Positions 7,439 to 14,320 are shown, numbered from the stretch's first letter. The stretch is DNA of 16,146 bases from Clostridiales bacterium (GCA_021200895.1 JAJQFX010000236.1:1-16146), one strand, 5' to 3'. The notes: generated by a model not told the origin, from the letters alone. Numbers and translations: made by a program.

Positions 7439-8563
7439 ATGGCACAAGAAAAGGTAAATCTGCACACCCAGAGCCTGGTCGCCGCCATCCAATCCTTCAA
7501 GGCGGAGCAGAGCCAGGAGCATAACCAGGCGCTGACTTTGGCACTGACCGACCCGGCGGTGCGCTTCCTCCTGCCCCTGGGGGAGGACGGGAAGAGCATT
7601 ATGATGCTGAACACCCCGGACGGGCGGCGCTTCTTCCCCGCTTACACCAGCGGGGCCGAGGCCCAGAAGAATAAGCTGCTGACGAAGAAGAGCCGCGCCA
7701 TCGCCGCCACGTTGGAGCGCTATGGGGAGCTGCTGGAGCAGAATGAGTCGGTTGTCGGCCTCATCATCGACCCCCAGGGGCTGAACTTCCCCCTGACACG
7801 GGAGACGGTGCTGAAGCTTCGCCTGCCCAAGCTGGACAACAGCAAGGTGCTGGACACCATCGCCGCCTGGAAGGAGGACAAGAGCCAGGAGCACAGCGTG
7901 CAAATCACCCTGGCCCTCCTGGAGGACGAGACCCGCTTCCTGATGCCCATGGGGGCTGGGGGCAAGGGCGTCCTGATGCTGAAAAACCCGGAGGGGAAGG
8001 AGTTCCTGGCGGCCTATACCAGCCTGGAGGAGGCCCGGAAAGACCCCTCCGTCACGGAGGAAAACCGCCTGACCGCTCTGAACCTGGCGGGCTACAGTGC
8101 CTTGCTGGAGAAGGCGGAGGCCATCAGCGGCGTCGTCATCGACCCCCGCTCCGTCAACTTCGCCCTGTCCAGAGACATGGTGCTGCGCCTCAAGGCCCAG
8201 AAGGAGGCCCAGGACAAGCTGCCGAAAGGCCCCATGAAGGTGATGACCCCCAAGGAGACCATCCAGAACGACATGACCAGGGCCGTGGGCAAGGAGCTGT
8301 ACAAAATCCCCGAGGTGGATTCCTGCTACCTCCGCATCACCCAGCGGGGCGAGGGGGAGGAGGCCGTCCGGGGCTGGCTCTTCGTGGTGGAGTACTACGG
8401 GGAGGACTATGCCGACGTCTGCCGCACCATCTTTGAAACCTGCAAGCCCTTCCTGAACCCGGAGGATACCCGGGTGGAGTTCACCCAGCTGGACAGCGAG
8501 CTGGGCCAGCAGGTCACGCAGCAGGGCGACCCCTTCTTCCGCCGCCAAATGCTGTGGGTGTGA
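7439..8563 (+). CDS. SseB-domain protein with duplicated N-terminal domain
   Basis: A 374-residue soluble protein with no membrane segment. Two copies of an SseB N-terminal-type domain (about 29-127 and 153-252) each run from an LPLG/MPMG strand through a DGR- or EGK-(R/F)F..AYTS motif to a GxxIDPxxxNF.L end. A third part (about 272-372), ending DPFFRRQ, matches the SseB C-terminal domain. Both repeats start just after an SQEH motif, and the DNA there repeats exactly (7509-7521 and 7881-7893), which points to internal duplication. AAGGAGG at 7425-7431 lies 7 bases before the ATG, and only 18 bases separate it from the previous gene with no terminator, so it is probably cotranscribed. SseB is named for a serine-sensitivity phenotype in E. 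coli; its biochemical role is unclear, and I assign none here. Confidence 0.78.
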   Translation: MAQEKVNLHTQSLVAAIQSFKAEQSQEHNQALTLALTDPAVRFLLPLGEDGKSIMMLNTPDGRRFFPAYTSGAEAQKNKLLTKKSRAIAATLERYGELLEQNESVVGLIIDPQGLNFPLTRETVLKLRLPKLDNSKVLDTIAAWKEDKSQEHSVQITLALLEDETRFLMPMGAGGKGVLMLKNPEGKEFLAAYTSLEEARKDPSVTEENRLTALNLAGYSALLEKAEAISGVVIDPRSVNFALSRDMVLRLKAQKEAQDKLPKGPMKVMTPKETIQNDMTRAVGKELYKIPEVDSCYLRITQRGEGEEAVRGWLFVVEYYGEDYADVCRTIFETCKPFLNPEDTRVEFTQLDSELGQQVTQQGDPFFRRQMLWV

Positions 8564-8580
8564 CCCATTCTAAAATTGCA

Positions 8581-8618
8581 AAAAAAACGCTCCCACCCCA
8601 AACGGGGTGGGAGCGTTT
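8581..8618 (-). terminator. Rho-independent terminator of the HU gene, between converging operons
   Basis: A perfect 15-bp stem (8585-8599 with 8604-8618, loop AAAC) has seven A bases at 8581-8587, which read as a U-tract on the minus strand. It starts 4 bases after the HU stop codon. On the plus strand the hairpin is followed by GCGTTACC, so it is a much weaker terminator for the SseB operon, although the hairpin may also protect that transcript's 3' end. Confidence 0.93.
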
Positions 8619-8621
8619 GCG

Positions 8622-8918
8622 TTACCCTTCCTCGGCATCCGCGCCGGGGTTTACCATGCCCTTCAGCAGCTTGCCTGCCTTGAACTGCACCACCCGATGG
8701 GCGGGTACGTCCACCGGTTCCCCGGTGGACAGGTTGCGGCCCAGGTGGGCGGCCCGTTCCTTGGTCAGGAAGGTACCGAAGCCTGTCAGCTGCACCTTGC
8801 CCTCCTCGGCCAGCGTCCGGCTGATGATGCCCAGGGCGGCATCCAGGGCGGCGGCGACATCCTTATTGGTCAGGCCGGTCTCCGCGGCCACGGCTTTTGT
8901 CAGTTCCGTCTTTGTCAT
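8622..8918 (-). CDS. hup: HU family DNA-binding protein
   Basis: The 98-residue protein has the whole HU fold: MTKTELTKAV start, GFGTF (46-50), the beta-arm region LGRNLSTGE (59-67) and FKAGKLLK (79-86), with a short acidic tail (GADAEEG). It packs DNA as a dimer. I chose ATG 8918 over ATG 8924 because MTKTEL matches the usual HU start, GAGGA lies 6 bases ahead, and this ATG overlaps (ATGA) the end of the frameshift-corrected mazG tail. Residue 63 is Leu (codon 8730-8732, CTG), where most HU/IHF proteins have the Pro that wedges into DNA at the tip of the beta arm. It is the last gene of the SpoVB-mazG-HU operon and is followed at once by a strong terminator. Confidence 0.93.
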   Translation of the reverse strand: MTKTELTKAVAAETGLTNKDVAAALDAALGIISRTLAEEGKVQLTGFGTFLTKERAAHLGRNLSTGEPVDVPAHRVVQFKAGKLLKGMVNPGADAEEG

Positions 8919-8937
8919 TTGCATTCCTCTCTTTCCT

Positions 8938-9717
8938 TTACCTTATCCCAAAGTTTAACCAGTTCCGCGGAAGATATGTCCTGCAAATCAACGTCCCCGC
9001 CGACTGCTCCATGGCTGCGAAGCGGCGGATGAACTTCTCCGTGGCGGCGTGGAGCAGGGCCTCCGGATCCTCCCCGGCGTACCGGGCCACGTTGACGGCG
9101 GCAAAGAGCAGATCCCCCAGCTCCTCCGCCAGCCGCTCCCGGCCCTCCCGGTCTGTCACGGCGGCCTGCACCTCCTGGGCCTCCTCCGTCACCTTGCCCA
9201 CGGCGTCCTCCAGGCAGGCCCACCGAAAACCGGCCTTGGCAGCCTTCTTCTGCACCTTCTCCGCCCGCCACAGGGCCGGCAGGGTGCGGGCCACGGCATT
9301 CAGCGTGTCGGTATAGGTGGTCTGGTGCTTCTCCTGGCGCTTCAGCGCGTCCCAGTTTTGCAGCACCTCCCCTGTGCCGGAGACTGCCGTCTCCCCAAAG
9401 ACGTGGGGGTGGCGGAAAATCATCTTTTTCGCGGCGCAGTCGGCCACGTCGTCCAGGTCGAAGTGGCCCGCGTCCGCCTCGATGTCCGCATGGAACACCA
9501 CCTGGAGCAGCACGTCCCCCAGCTCCTCCTCCATGCCGGGGAGGCTCTCCTGGTCGATGGCCTCGGCCAGTTCACAGCACTCCTCCAGCAAATCTCGGCG
9601 GATGGACTGATGGGTCTGCTCCTGGTCCCAGGGGCAGCCGCCCTCGTGGCGGAGGATGTGAATGATTGCCCGGAAGTCCTCCAGGGTGTAACGGTCTTTC
9701 TGGGTGTATTCTACCAT
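8938..9717 (-). CDS. mazG: Nucleoside triphosphate pyrophosphohydrolase MazG, frameshifted near the C-terminus
   Basis: MazG hydrolyses NTPs and dNTPs to the monophosphate and pyrophosphate. The 259-residue frame shows two MazG domains. The first has GGCPWDQEQTH (26-36), EECCE (45-49) and EELGD (64-68); the second has EEAQE (178-182) and EELGD (198-202), each an ExxE...ExxD metal site. The last ~19 residues (from TLICRTY) are unlike any MazG tail. A family-like ending, DLQDISSAELVKLWDKV, is encoded one base out of phase just downstream and would end at 8915. Adding one G to the G4 run (CCCC at 8995-8998, plus strand) restores a 267-residue protein, whose TGA overlaps the HU ATG. The catalytic domains are unaffected. 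The gene lies 15 bases after the flippase gene, in its operon. An assembly indel or a real mutation is more likely than programmed shifting. Confidence 0.88.
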   Translation of the reverse strand: MVEYTQKDRYTLEDFRAIIHILRHEGGCPWDQEQTHQSIRRDLLEECCELAEAIDQESLPGMEEELGDVLLQVVFHADIEADAGHFDLDDVADCAAKKMIFRHPHVFGETAVSGTGEVLQNWDALKRQEKHQTTYTDTLNAVARTLPALWRAEKVQKKAAKAGFRWACLEDAVGKVTEEAQEVQAAVTDREGRERLAEELGDLLFAAVNVARYAGEDPEALLHAATEKFIRRFAAMEQSAGTLICRTYLPRNWLNFGIR

Positions 9718-9732
9718 TTCCGGCCCTCCCGC

Positions 9733-11340
9733 TCAGTGAATGTGCAGGAGCCTGCTGATTTTGTCCCCCTTGGGCATCAGGCTCATATCGTCTTTCGTCA
9801 GTGTCCCCAGCAGGAGCAGCAGGGCGAAGTACACCACCACCGCCATCAGAATGGCGGCCAACAGGCTGACGGTGTTCCCCGCCACCCGGCTGACCATGCC
9901 GTAGACCGCCCAGGCCGCCGCCCCCATGACGATGGCGGAAATCAGCGGCTTTGCCAGCAGGCTGGCATAGGAGGGGCAGCCCCGGACGATGCGCCGGACG
10001 ATGCAGAGATCCAGCGTGGCCACGATGGCGTAGCAGATGCAGGTGCCCACCGGGGAACCGTAGATGTTGATGCTGGCGTTGCCTACCATCACATAGTCAA
10101 AAATCACCATCAGGATACCGCCAATCAGCATGGTGACGATGGGCAGATTCAGGATGCCGTGGCTCTGCATGATGCTGTTGCACACCAGGGTCAGGCAGAC
10201 GAAGATAGAGGCCACCCCCAGGATGGAGAGGATGGTACCGGCCACCTCCAGGTCGTAGCTGGGGAACAGCAGCTGGACGATGGGCTTCCCCAGCACCAGC
10301 ATACCGATGCCGCAGGGGAAGGCCAAAATCCCCGCCATTTTCAGGGAGGAGCCCACCACCTTGGCCGCCCCCTTCTTATCCTTCCGGGTGAAGCACACCG
10401 TCACCGCCGGAATCACCGACGCGGTGATGGCCACCATCAGGGAGGAAGGGATTTGGTACACCGTCTGAACGATGTTGTAGTTGCCCATCAGGGAGGTGGC
10501 GGCGTCCTCCGTCAGCATCAGTCCGGCGTTTTGCAGCCGTCCCATGACGATGGAGTTATCCACTGCCGTGATGATGGAGGTGGCGGAGGAGGTCAGGGTG
10601 ATGGGCACCGCCAGCTGCAAACAGGTTTTCAGGATGCGCTGATTGCTGCTGACCGTCCGGTCTGTCCCTTCCGGCTCCTGCCGCCGATAGTGGAGAAACT
10701 CCACCACCATATACACGAGGGCCACCAACTCCGAAACGGTGACGCCCACAATGGCGCCTGCCGCGCCCACATAGTCCTCCATGCCCAGCACCTGCATCAG
10801 GTACCAGGCCAGAGTCAGGCCCACCACCAGCTTGAACAGGGCCTCCAAAATCTGGCTCACCGAGGAGGGGGTCATGTTCTGATGCCCCTGGGCGTAGCCC
10901 CGGAAGCAGGCCAGGCCGCACACCAGGGCCACCGAGGGGGCCAGGGCCCGCATACTCAGGGCGGACTTGCTGTTGTTCATCAGCCCGGCGAAGGTATCCG
11001 CCGCGAAGAACATGACCAGGGAGCAGAGGATGCCGATGGCCATGAAGAACACAAAGCTGATGCGGAACACCTTGTGGGCCTCCCGCTGCCGCCCCAGGGC
11101 AGTGGCCTGGGAAATCATCTTGGACAGGGCCACCGGAATGCCTGCCGTAGAAATCATCAGCAGGATGTTGAAGATGTTAAAGGCCGCCGTAAAGTCCGCG
11201 TAGCCGCTGGAACCCAGAATGTTGCCCAGCGGAATCTTGTAAAACATACTGATGATTTTGACGAGCACGATGCCCCCCGCCAGGATGGCCGCCCCTCCGA
11301 AGAAGGACGTGGACTTTTGCTGCTGTTTCTGCTCAGACAT
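9733..11340 (-). CDS. SpoVB/YabM-type polysaccharide (MOP superfamily) flippase
   Basis: A 535-residue protein with about 14 predicted membrane helices, the usual size of the SpoVB/MurJ group. Family signatures are FYKIPLGNILG (33-43), STAGIPVALSKMIS (64-77) and FRGYAQGHQNMTPSSVSQ (146-163). These proteins move lipid-linked sugars, such as peptidoglycan precursor lipid II or spore-cortex precursors, across the membrane. AAGGAG lies 8 bases before the ATG, and a sigma-A-like promoter about 125 bases upstream serves the operon. The order flippase-mazG-HU matches the conserved spoVT-yabM-yabN neighbourhood of Bacillus and clostridia, which favours a SpoVB/YabM-type role over a capsule flippase. 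I cannot tell from sequence whether it acts in growth or sporulation. Confidence 0.88.
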   Translation of the reverse strand: MSEQKQQQKSTSFFGGAAILAGGIVLVKIISMFYKIPLGNILGSSGYADFTAAFNIFNILLMISTAGIPVALSKMISQATALGRQREAHKVFRISFVFFMAIGILCSLVMFFAADTFAGLMNNSKSALSMRALAPSVALVCGLACFRGYAQGHQNMTPSSVSQILEALFKLVVGLTLAWYLMQVLGMEDYVGAAGAIVGVTVSELVALVYMVVEFLHYRRQEPEGTDRTVSSNQRILKTCLQLAVPITLTSSATSIITAVDNSIVMGRLQNAGLMLTEDAATSLMGNYNIVQTVYQIPSSLMVAITASVIPAVTVCFTRKDKKGAAKVVGSSLKMAGILAFPCGIGMLVLGKPIVQLLFPSYDLEVAGTILSILGVASIFVCLTLVCNSIMQSHGILNLPIVTMLIGGILMVIFDYVMVGNASINIYGSPVGTCICYAIVATLDLCIVRRIVRGCPSYASLLAKPLISAIVMGAAAWAVYGMVSRVAGNTVSLLAAILMAVVVYFALLLLLGTLTKDDMSLMPKGDKISRLLHIH

Positions 11341-11464
11341 ATGCTATGCTCCTTGCTGTTTCAATCACTGCGCCGCAGACGGCTGCCTCTTCCAGTTTAT
11401 CCCAAACCGGGGCAAAAAAGACATCCCATTCCGGGCTGTGCGCCCCCCAAAATATATCTATGAC

Positions 11465-11493
11465 ATTTTAACGCGTCCCGCCTGAAAAATCAA
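11465..11493 (-). promoter_or_regulatory. Sigma-A-like promoter for the flippase-mazG-HU operon
   Basis: On the minus strand TTGATT (11488-11493) is followed after exactly 17 bases by TAAAAT (11465-11470). Transcription would start near 11458, leaving a leader of about 115 bases before the flippase ATG. Both boxes match consensus at four to five of six positions. The sequence fits housekeeping sigma-A use, but spore-specific control is not excluded. Confidence 0.55.
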
Positions 11494-11500
11494 CGGTTTC

Positions 11501-11524
11501 CGGGAAAAAAGCGGCGTTTTCCCG
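11501..11524 (-). terminator. Possible weak terminator after the 170-residue membrane protein gene
   Basis: Just after the stop of the membrane protein gene, the minus strand has a short GC-rich hairpin candidate (GCGG...CCGC) followed by six T. The same stretch forms an alternative palindrome, CGGGAAAA (11501-11508) with TTTTCCCG (11517-11524). The stems are short, so termination is only plausible. Confidence 0.35.
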
Positions 11525-11529
11525 CCCGT

Positions 11530-12042
11530 TCAAAACCACTTTTTCAGCCGTTTGCGGAACACCCGCACCAGCCGGGGCAGCAGCAGCCTGTCCTCCACCC
11601 AGAACAGGACGTTGCCGAAGGCCAGCATGACCCCCAGTAGCCAGGGCTGGAGCAGCGCCTCCTCCAGCCCCAGGAAGGGGATCAGCGCCGCATAGGTGGC
11701 CACGGCGGAGCCGTTGAACAGGGTCAGCTTTGCCAGCAGCCCGCCCAGCCGGGGCAGCCGGTCCAGGTGGGGCTTCACCGCCGGGTACCAGCCGAAGATG
11801 GTCAGGTAGACTACGGACAGCTCCCGGTCCGTCACCAGCAGCAGGGCCAGCAGGCCGGTGGCCAGCCACATGGTCAGCGCCGTTTTCGTGCCGTAGGCCT
11901 CCTGCACCATGGCCACCAGCAGCGCCGCCAGCAGCGGGGCGGCGTAGGTGCCTACGCCGGTGAAGCCCAGCGTCAGCATCAGCACCACTCCCAGGGCTGT
12001 CAGCAGGGAGCAGCGGGCCAGAACCCGGGTCTGCCGCCTCAT
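11530..12042 (-). CDS. Small integral membrane protein of unknown function, coupled to mutY
   Basis: A 170-residue hydrophobic protein with about four to five membrane helices and a basic C-terminal tail (RVFRKRLKKWF). I do not recognise the family with confidence; the helix layout loosely recalls the S-components of ECF vitamin transporters, but no specific motif supports that. I chose ATG 12042 because it forms an ATGA overlap with the mutY stop (12039-12041), a standard sign of translational coupling; a GTG at 12051 would give three more residues. It is expressed with mutY and has no obvious functional link to base-excision repair. Confidence 0.7.
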   Translation of the reverse strand: MRRQTRVLARCSLLTALGVVLMLTLGFTGVGTYAAPLLAALLVAMVQEAYGTKTALTMWLATGLLALLLVTDRELSVVYLTIFGWYPAVKPHLDRLPRLGGLLAKLTLFNGSAVATYAALIPFLGLEEALLQPWLLGVMLAFGNVLFWVEDRLLLPRLVRVFRKRLKKWF

Positions 12043-13118
12043 AGTTCCCACGCTTCCCGGGCTTCCGTCTGCCGGAGCTGCCCTTCCACGCAGGCACGGA
12101 AGCCGTCAAAGGCGTTGGGGATGGGGTAGCGCTCCTCCAGCGCTGCCCGGTCAGCCCACACCCAGCCCTCCGGCAGAGCCTCCCCGGATGGGAATACCTG
12201 CACCGACTGCATATGCCACTCGATATGGGTGAAGATGTGCCTGGCCCTGGGGCCGTCCAGGGTGGCGGCGTCCGCCATGCCCCATTGAGCCAGGGCGTCC
12301 TCCCGGTCGTCCGTCACATTGGGGAACTCCCACAGGCCCCGGAGGAGGCCCTTATCCGGCCTGCGCCGGAGGGCCACCTTCCCCGCCCGGAAAATCAGGT
12401 ACACCGTCCGCCCCTCCACCTTCCGCTGCTTTTTGGGGGGCTTCACCGGCAGGGCGTCGATGGTTCCCTCCCGGCGTGCGGCGCACAGCGTCTGCCACGG
12501 GCAGCGCTCGCACTCCGGTGCGCCGTTGGGCAGGCAGACCAGCGCCCCCAGCTCCATCAGCGCCTGGTTGAAGGCCCCCGGCAGGTTTTGGGGCATGACC
12601 GCCGCCAGGGCGGAACGGATGCGGGCCTTCGTCTCCGGCTTCGTGATGTCCCCGGTATCCCCGGTGAGGCGGGTGACTACCCGCAGCACGTTGCCGTCCA
12701 CGGCGGGCACCGCCTCCCCAAAGGCGATGGAGGCGATGGCCCCGGCGGTGTAGTCCCCCACACCGGCCAGGGTCAGCAGTTCCCTGTAGGTATCAGGGAA
12801 CACGCCGCCCCGGTCATAGACGATTTGCCGGGCCGCCTTTTGCAGGTTCCGCGCCCGGTTGTAGTACCCCAGGCCCTGCCACAGCTTCAGCAGCTCGTCC
12901 TCCTCCACGTCGGCCAGCGCCTCCACCGTGGGCAGCGCCGCCATGAAGCGGGCGAAGTAGCCCAGCACCGCTGCCACCCGGGTCTGCTGGAGCATGATTT
13001 CCGACACCCACACCCGGTAAGGGGTGGGGTCGCTCCGCCAGGGCAGCTCCCTGGCGTTGTCGTGAAACCAGCTTATGAGGGGAAGCACCGCTGGGCGCAG
13101 CCGTTCTTCCAAATCCAT
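12039..13118 (-). CDS. mutY: A/G-specific adenine glycosylase MutY
   Basis: MutY removes adenine mispaired with 8-oxoguanine, preventing G-to-T changes. The 359-residue protein has WVSEIMLQQT (37-46) with catalytic E40, the helix-hairpin-helix LAGVGDYTAGAIASIAFG (117-134) and the catalytic aspartate D141 in VDGNVLRV. A 4Fe-4S cluster motif uses C195, C203, C206 and C212, and a C-terminal NUDIX-like domain (about 236-345, with GLWEFPN at 261-267) recognises 8-oxoG. The cysteine spacing is C-x7-C-x2-C-x5-C, one residue longer in the first gap than the classical motif. AGGAGGT at 13126-13132 lies 7 bases before the ATG. It heads a two-gene unit with the small membrane protein and has its own promoter. 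Confidence 0.95.
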   Translation of the reverse strand: MDLEERLRPAVLPLISWFHDNARELPWRSDPTPYRVWVSEIMLQQTRVAAVLGYFARFMAALPTVEALADVEEDELLKLWQGLGYYNRARNLQKAARQIVYDRGGVFPDTYRELLTLAGVGDYTAGAIASIAFGEAVPAVDGNVLRVVTRLTGDTGDITKPETKARIRSALAAVMPQNLPGAFNQALMELGALVCLPNGAPECERCPWQTLCAARREGTIDALPVKPPKKQRKVEGRTVYLIFRAGKVALRRRPDKGLLRGLWEFPNVTDDREDALAQWGMADAATLDGPRARHIFTHIEWHMQSVQVFPSGEALPEGWVWADRAALEERYPIPNAFDGFRACVEGQLRQTEAREAWEL

Positions 13119-13145
13119 TCCGCTTACCTCCTGCCTGTTCCCCCT

Positions 13146-13174
13146 ATTATATCTGCCCGGAGGGAAAAATGCAA
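13146..13174 (-). promoter_or_regulatory. Sigma-A promoter for mutY
   Basis: On the minus strand TTGCAT (13169-13174) and a perfect TATAAT (13146-13151) are 17 bases apart, about 30 bases upstream of the mutY start. Its -35 box is only 5 bases from the -35 box of the divergent tRNA promoter, so the two face away from each other, back to back. Confidence 0.75.
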
Positions 13175-13179
13175 TGCCG

Positions 13180-13209
13180 TTGACAAATCCGGGCGCTTTA
13201 TGCTACAAT
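13180..13209 (+). promoter_or_regulatory. Sigma-A promoter for tRNA-Leu
   Basis: A perfect TTGACA (13180-13185) is followed after 18 bases by TACAAT (13204-13209), preceded by TG one base upstream (extended -10, TGCTACAAT). It lies about 50 bases ahead of the tRNA, as expected for a strong stable-RNA promoter. Confidence 0.82.
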
Positions 13210-13265
13210 AAAGCCTGCAAAGGAGCTGCCTGCCGACCCAGACGGCGGGTTCCTCCGGCATAGCT

Positions 13266-13350
13266 GCGGGCGTGACGGAATTGGTAGACGTGCAAGATTT
13301 AGGTTCTTGTGTCGCAAGGCGTGTGGGTTCGAGTCCCTTCGCCCGCACCA
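13266..13350 (+). tRNA. tRNA-Leu (anticodon UAG)
   Basis: An 85-base class II tRNA. The acceptor arms GCGGGCG (13266-13272) and CGCCCGC (13340-13346) pair fully, and CCA is encoded (13348-13350). The anticodon stem CAAGA (13293-13297) / TCTTG (13305-13309) holds a TTTAGGT loop with anticodon TAG at 13300-13302, reading CUA and other CUN leucine codons. A long variable arm and GGTTCGAGTCC in the T-arm agree with leucine identity. It stands alone, with its own promoter and terminator. Confidence 0.97.
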
Positions 13351-13353
13351 CCA

Positions 13354-13407
13354 CCGGACGCCGATTTTGATACCGCAGGTATCGGAATCGGCGTCCGGCT
13401 TTTATTT
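13354..13407 (+). terminator. Rho-independent terminator of tRNA-Leu
   Basis: CCGGACGCCGATT (13354-13366) pairs with AATCGGCGTCCGG (13386-13398). Inside it GATACC (13369-13374) pairs with GGTATC (13378-13383) across two G-U pairs, giving a nearly continuous stem of about 21 bp closed by a GCA loop. CTTTTATTT follows. It begins 4 bases after the tRNA CCA. The TetR gene ends at 13418 on the other strand, so the hairpin may also stop that transcript, though no T-run lies on that side. Confidence 0.92.
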
Positions 13408-13417
13408 CTCCTCACGG

Positions 13418-13972
13418 TCAGCAGATCCTCCGGGCCAGCTTCAAAATCAGGGCGGTCTCTTCCTCCGTCCCGACGGGGTCGGGCGCAGTCAGCCATTCCT
13501 GGAGGAGCTGATAGGAACCGTAGGTCACGAAAGAAATGCGGGCGCAGCGCTCCGCCTCGCTCTCCACATCGGAGAGCTTTTCACTGAGCAGCATCTCGAT
13601 GTTCGGCAGGGAGAACAGCCGCTGCGCGAAGTCCGTCCCCACCGCATTCTGCATCAGCAGCAGCGTCAAGGTTCGGTTTTCCATGGCATAGTCGAGGCAC
13701 AGTTCCACCCGCCGCTGTACCCCCTCCTGGTCGTAGGGGGAGACATTCTGGAGCCGTTCCTCCAGCTGGGCCAGGAAGTCCTCCGTCAGCTCCGCCAGTA
13801 CGTCGTACTGGTTGCCGAAGTGATGGTAAAAGGTGCTGCGGTTGATGTCCGCAAGGCGGCACAGCTCGGAGATGGAGATTTGGTGAATCGCCTTCTCCTG
13901 CATCAGATGGATGAAGGCACTGTAAATCCTCCGTTTTGTTGCCAAAACACGCTGTTCATACAGCTGTTTCAT
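13418..13972 (-). CDS. TetR/AcrR-family transcriptional regulator
   Basis: A 184-residue protein with an N-terminal helix-turn-helix (about residues 18-58) containing the TetR hallmark ISELCRLADINRSTFYHHF, then a helical ligand-binding and dimerisation domain without recognised motifs. I chose ATG 13972, which begins MKQLYEQRVLATKRRIYSAF as is usual for the family; a GTG at 13991-13993 would add seven residues. It is divergent from the permease-kinase gene, and a palindrome overlapping that gene's promoter lies 32-59 bases upstream of this start. It therefore probably represses the permease gene and perhaps itself until a ligand binds. The ligand is unknown. Confidence 0.88.
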   Translation of the reverse strand: MKQLYEQRVLATKRRIYSAFIHLMQEKAIHQISISELCRLADINRSTFYHHFGNQYDVLAELTEDFLAQLEERLQNVSPYDQEGVQRRVELCLDYAMENRTLTLLLMQNAVGTDFAQRLFSLPNIEMLLSEKLSDVESEAERCARISFVTYGSYQLLQEWLTAPDPVGTEEETALILKLARRIC

Positions 13973-14003
13973 ACTGCCGCCCCCATAATCCACAGTTTTG
14001 CCC

Positions 14004-14031
14004 CATCTGTCGGTTGCAAAATCGACAGATG
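14004..14031. promoter_or_regulatory. Palindromic operator, likely TetR binding site
   Basis: CATCTGTCG (14004-14012) and CGACAGATG (14023-14031) form a perfect 9-bp inverted repeat with a 10-base spacer. It covers the -35 box and much of the spacer of the plus-strand promoter, where a bound repressor would block RNA polymerase. Its place next to the tetR start makes that regulator the obvious binder (inference). Confidence 0.75.
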
Positions 14032-14042
14032 TTGCCTATAAT
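14014..14042 (+). promoter_or_regulatory. Sigma-A promoter for the permease-kinase gene
   Basis: TTGCAA (14014-14019) and a perfect TATAAT (14037-14042) are 17 bases apart on the plus strand. The predicted transcription start, about 14049, falls on the first bases of the inserted repeat element, so the mRNA would carry the whole element in a leader of about 305 bases. Confidence 0.75.
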
Positions 14043-14046
14043 ACTA

Positions 14047-14320
14047 AGGAACCTCCGAACAAATGCACTTCGGTGCCTTGCGGTAAATTTGCGCCATAAA
14101 TGCGTTGCAAAATCTTGAAATCCGTCAGGATTACCCTCAAGGGGTATGCCCGCGCCTAACGGCGCTCCTGATCCTGCGCTTTTGCGCCTTTTTCTGAAGC
14201 GCAGGCCGAATGGCCAATTCCTCTTATGCGCGAATGCAGGGAGCAATGGCCGTAGGCCATGCGAATCGCAGGCGCAAATTTCCTCGCAATCCGCTCTCGT
14301 CCATTTATTCAGAGGTTCCC
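14047..14320. mobile_element. MITE-like element with ~50-bp terminal inverted repeats, no coding capacity
   Basis: The left end (14047-14095) and the reverse complement of the right end (14271-14320) share GGAACCTC-t/c-GAA-c/t-AAATG at the tips and AAATTTGCGCC at the inner edges, with diverged bases between. The element is about 274 bp and has no convincing gene. TA lies directly outside both ends (14045-14046 and 14321-14322), which would fit a TA target duplication. The interior is full of hairpins: GCGCC/GGCGC (14152-14165), CCTGCGCTT/AAGCGCAGG (14173-14205) and ATGGCC/GGCCAT (14246-14260). This fits a non-autonomous transposable element moved by a transposase encoded elsewhere. It fills most of the 13973-14355 intergenic space. 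Confidence 0.72.

Noticed and set aside
8585..8618. Strong bidirectional terminator also ending the sugar operon
   Set aside because: Only the minus-strand side has a U-tract; the plus strand continues with GCGTTACC, so I call it for HU only.
9049..11463. Very long plus-strand open frame opposite mazG and the flippase
   Set aside because: It is rich in His, Gly and Gln with no recognisable domain. It lies antisense to two genes with clear family signatures and is a GC-rich codon shadow.
13307..14041. Plus-strand open frame running from the tRNA through the TetR region
   Set aside because: It starts inside the tRNA and runs antisense to a clear TetR gene, with no domain of its own.
14047..14320. 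Riboswitch or T-box in the permease leader
   Set aside because: The paired ends with flanking TA look like a transposable element, and no known riboswitch core or T-box sequence is visible.
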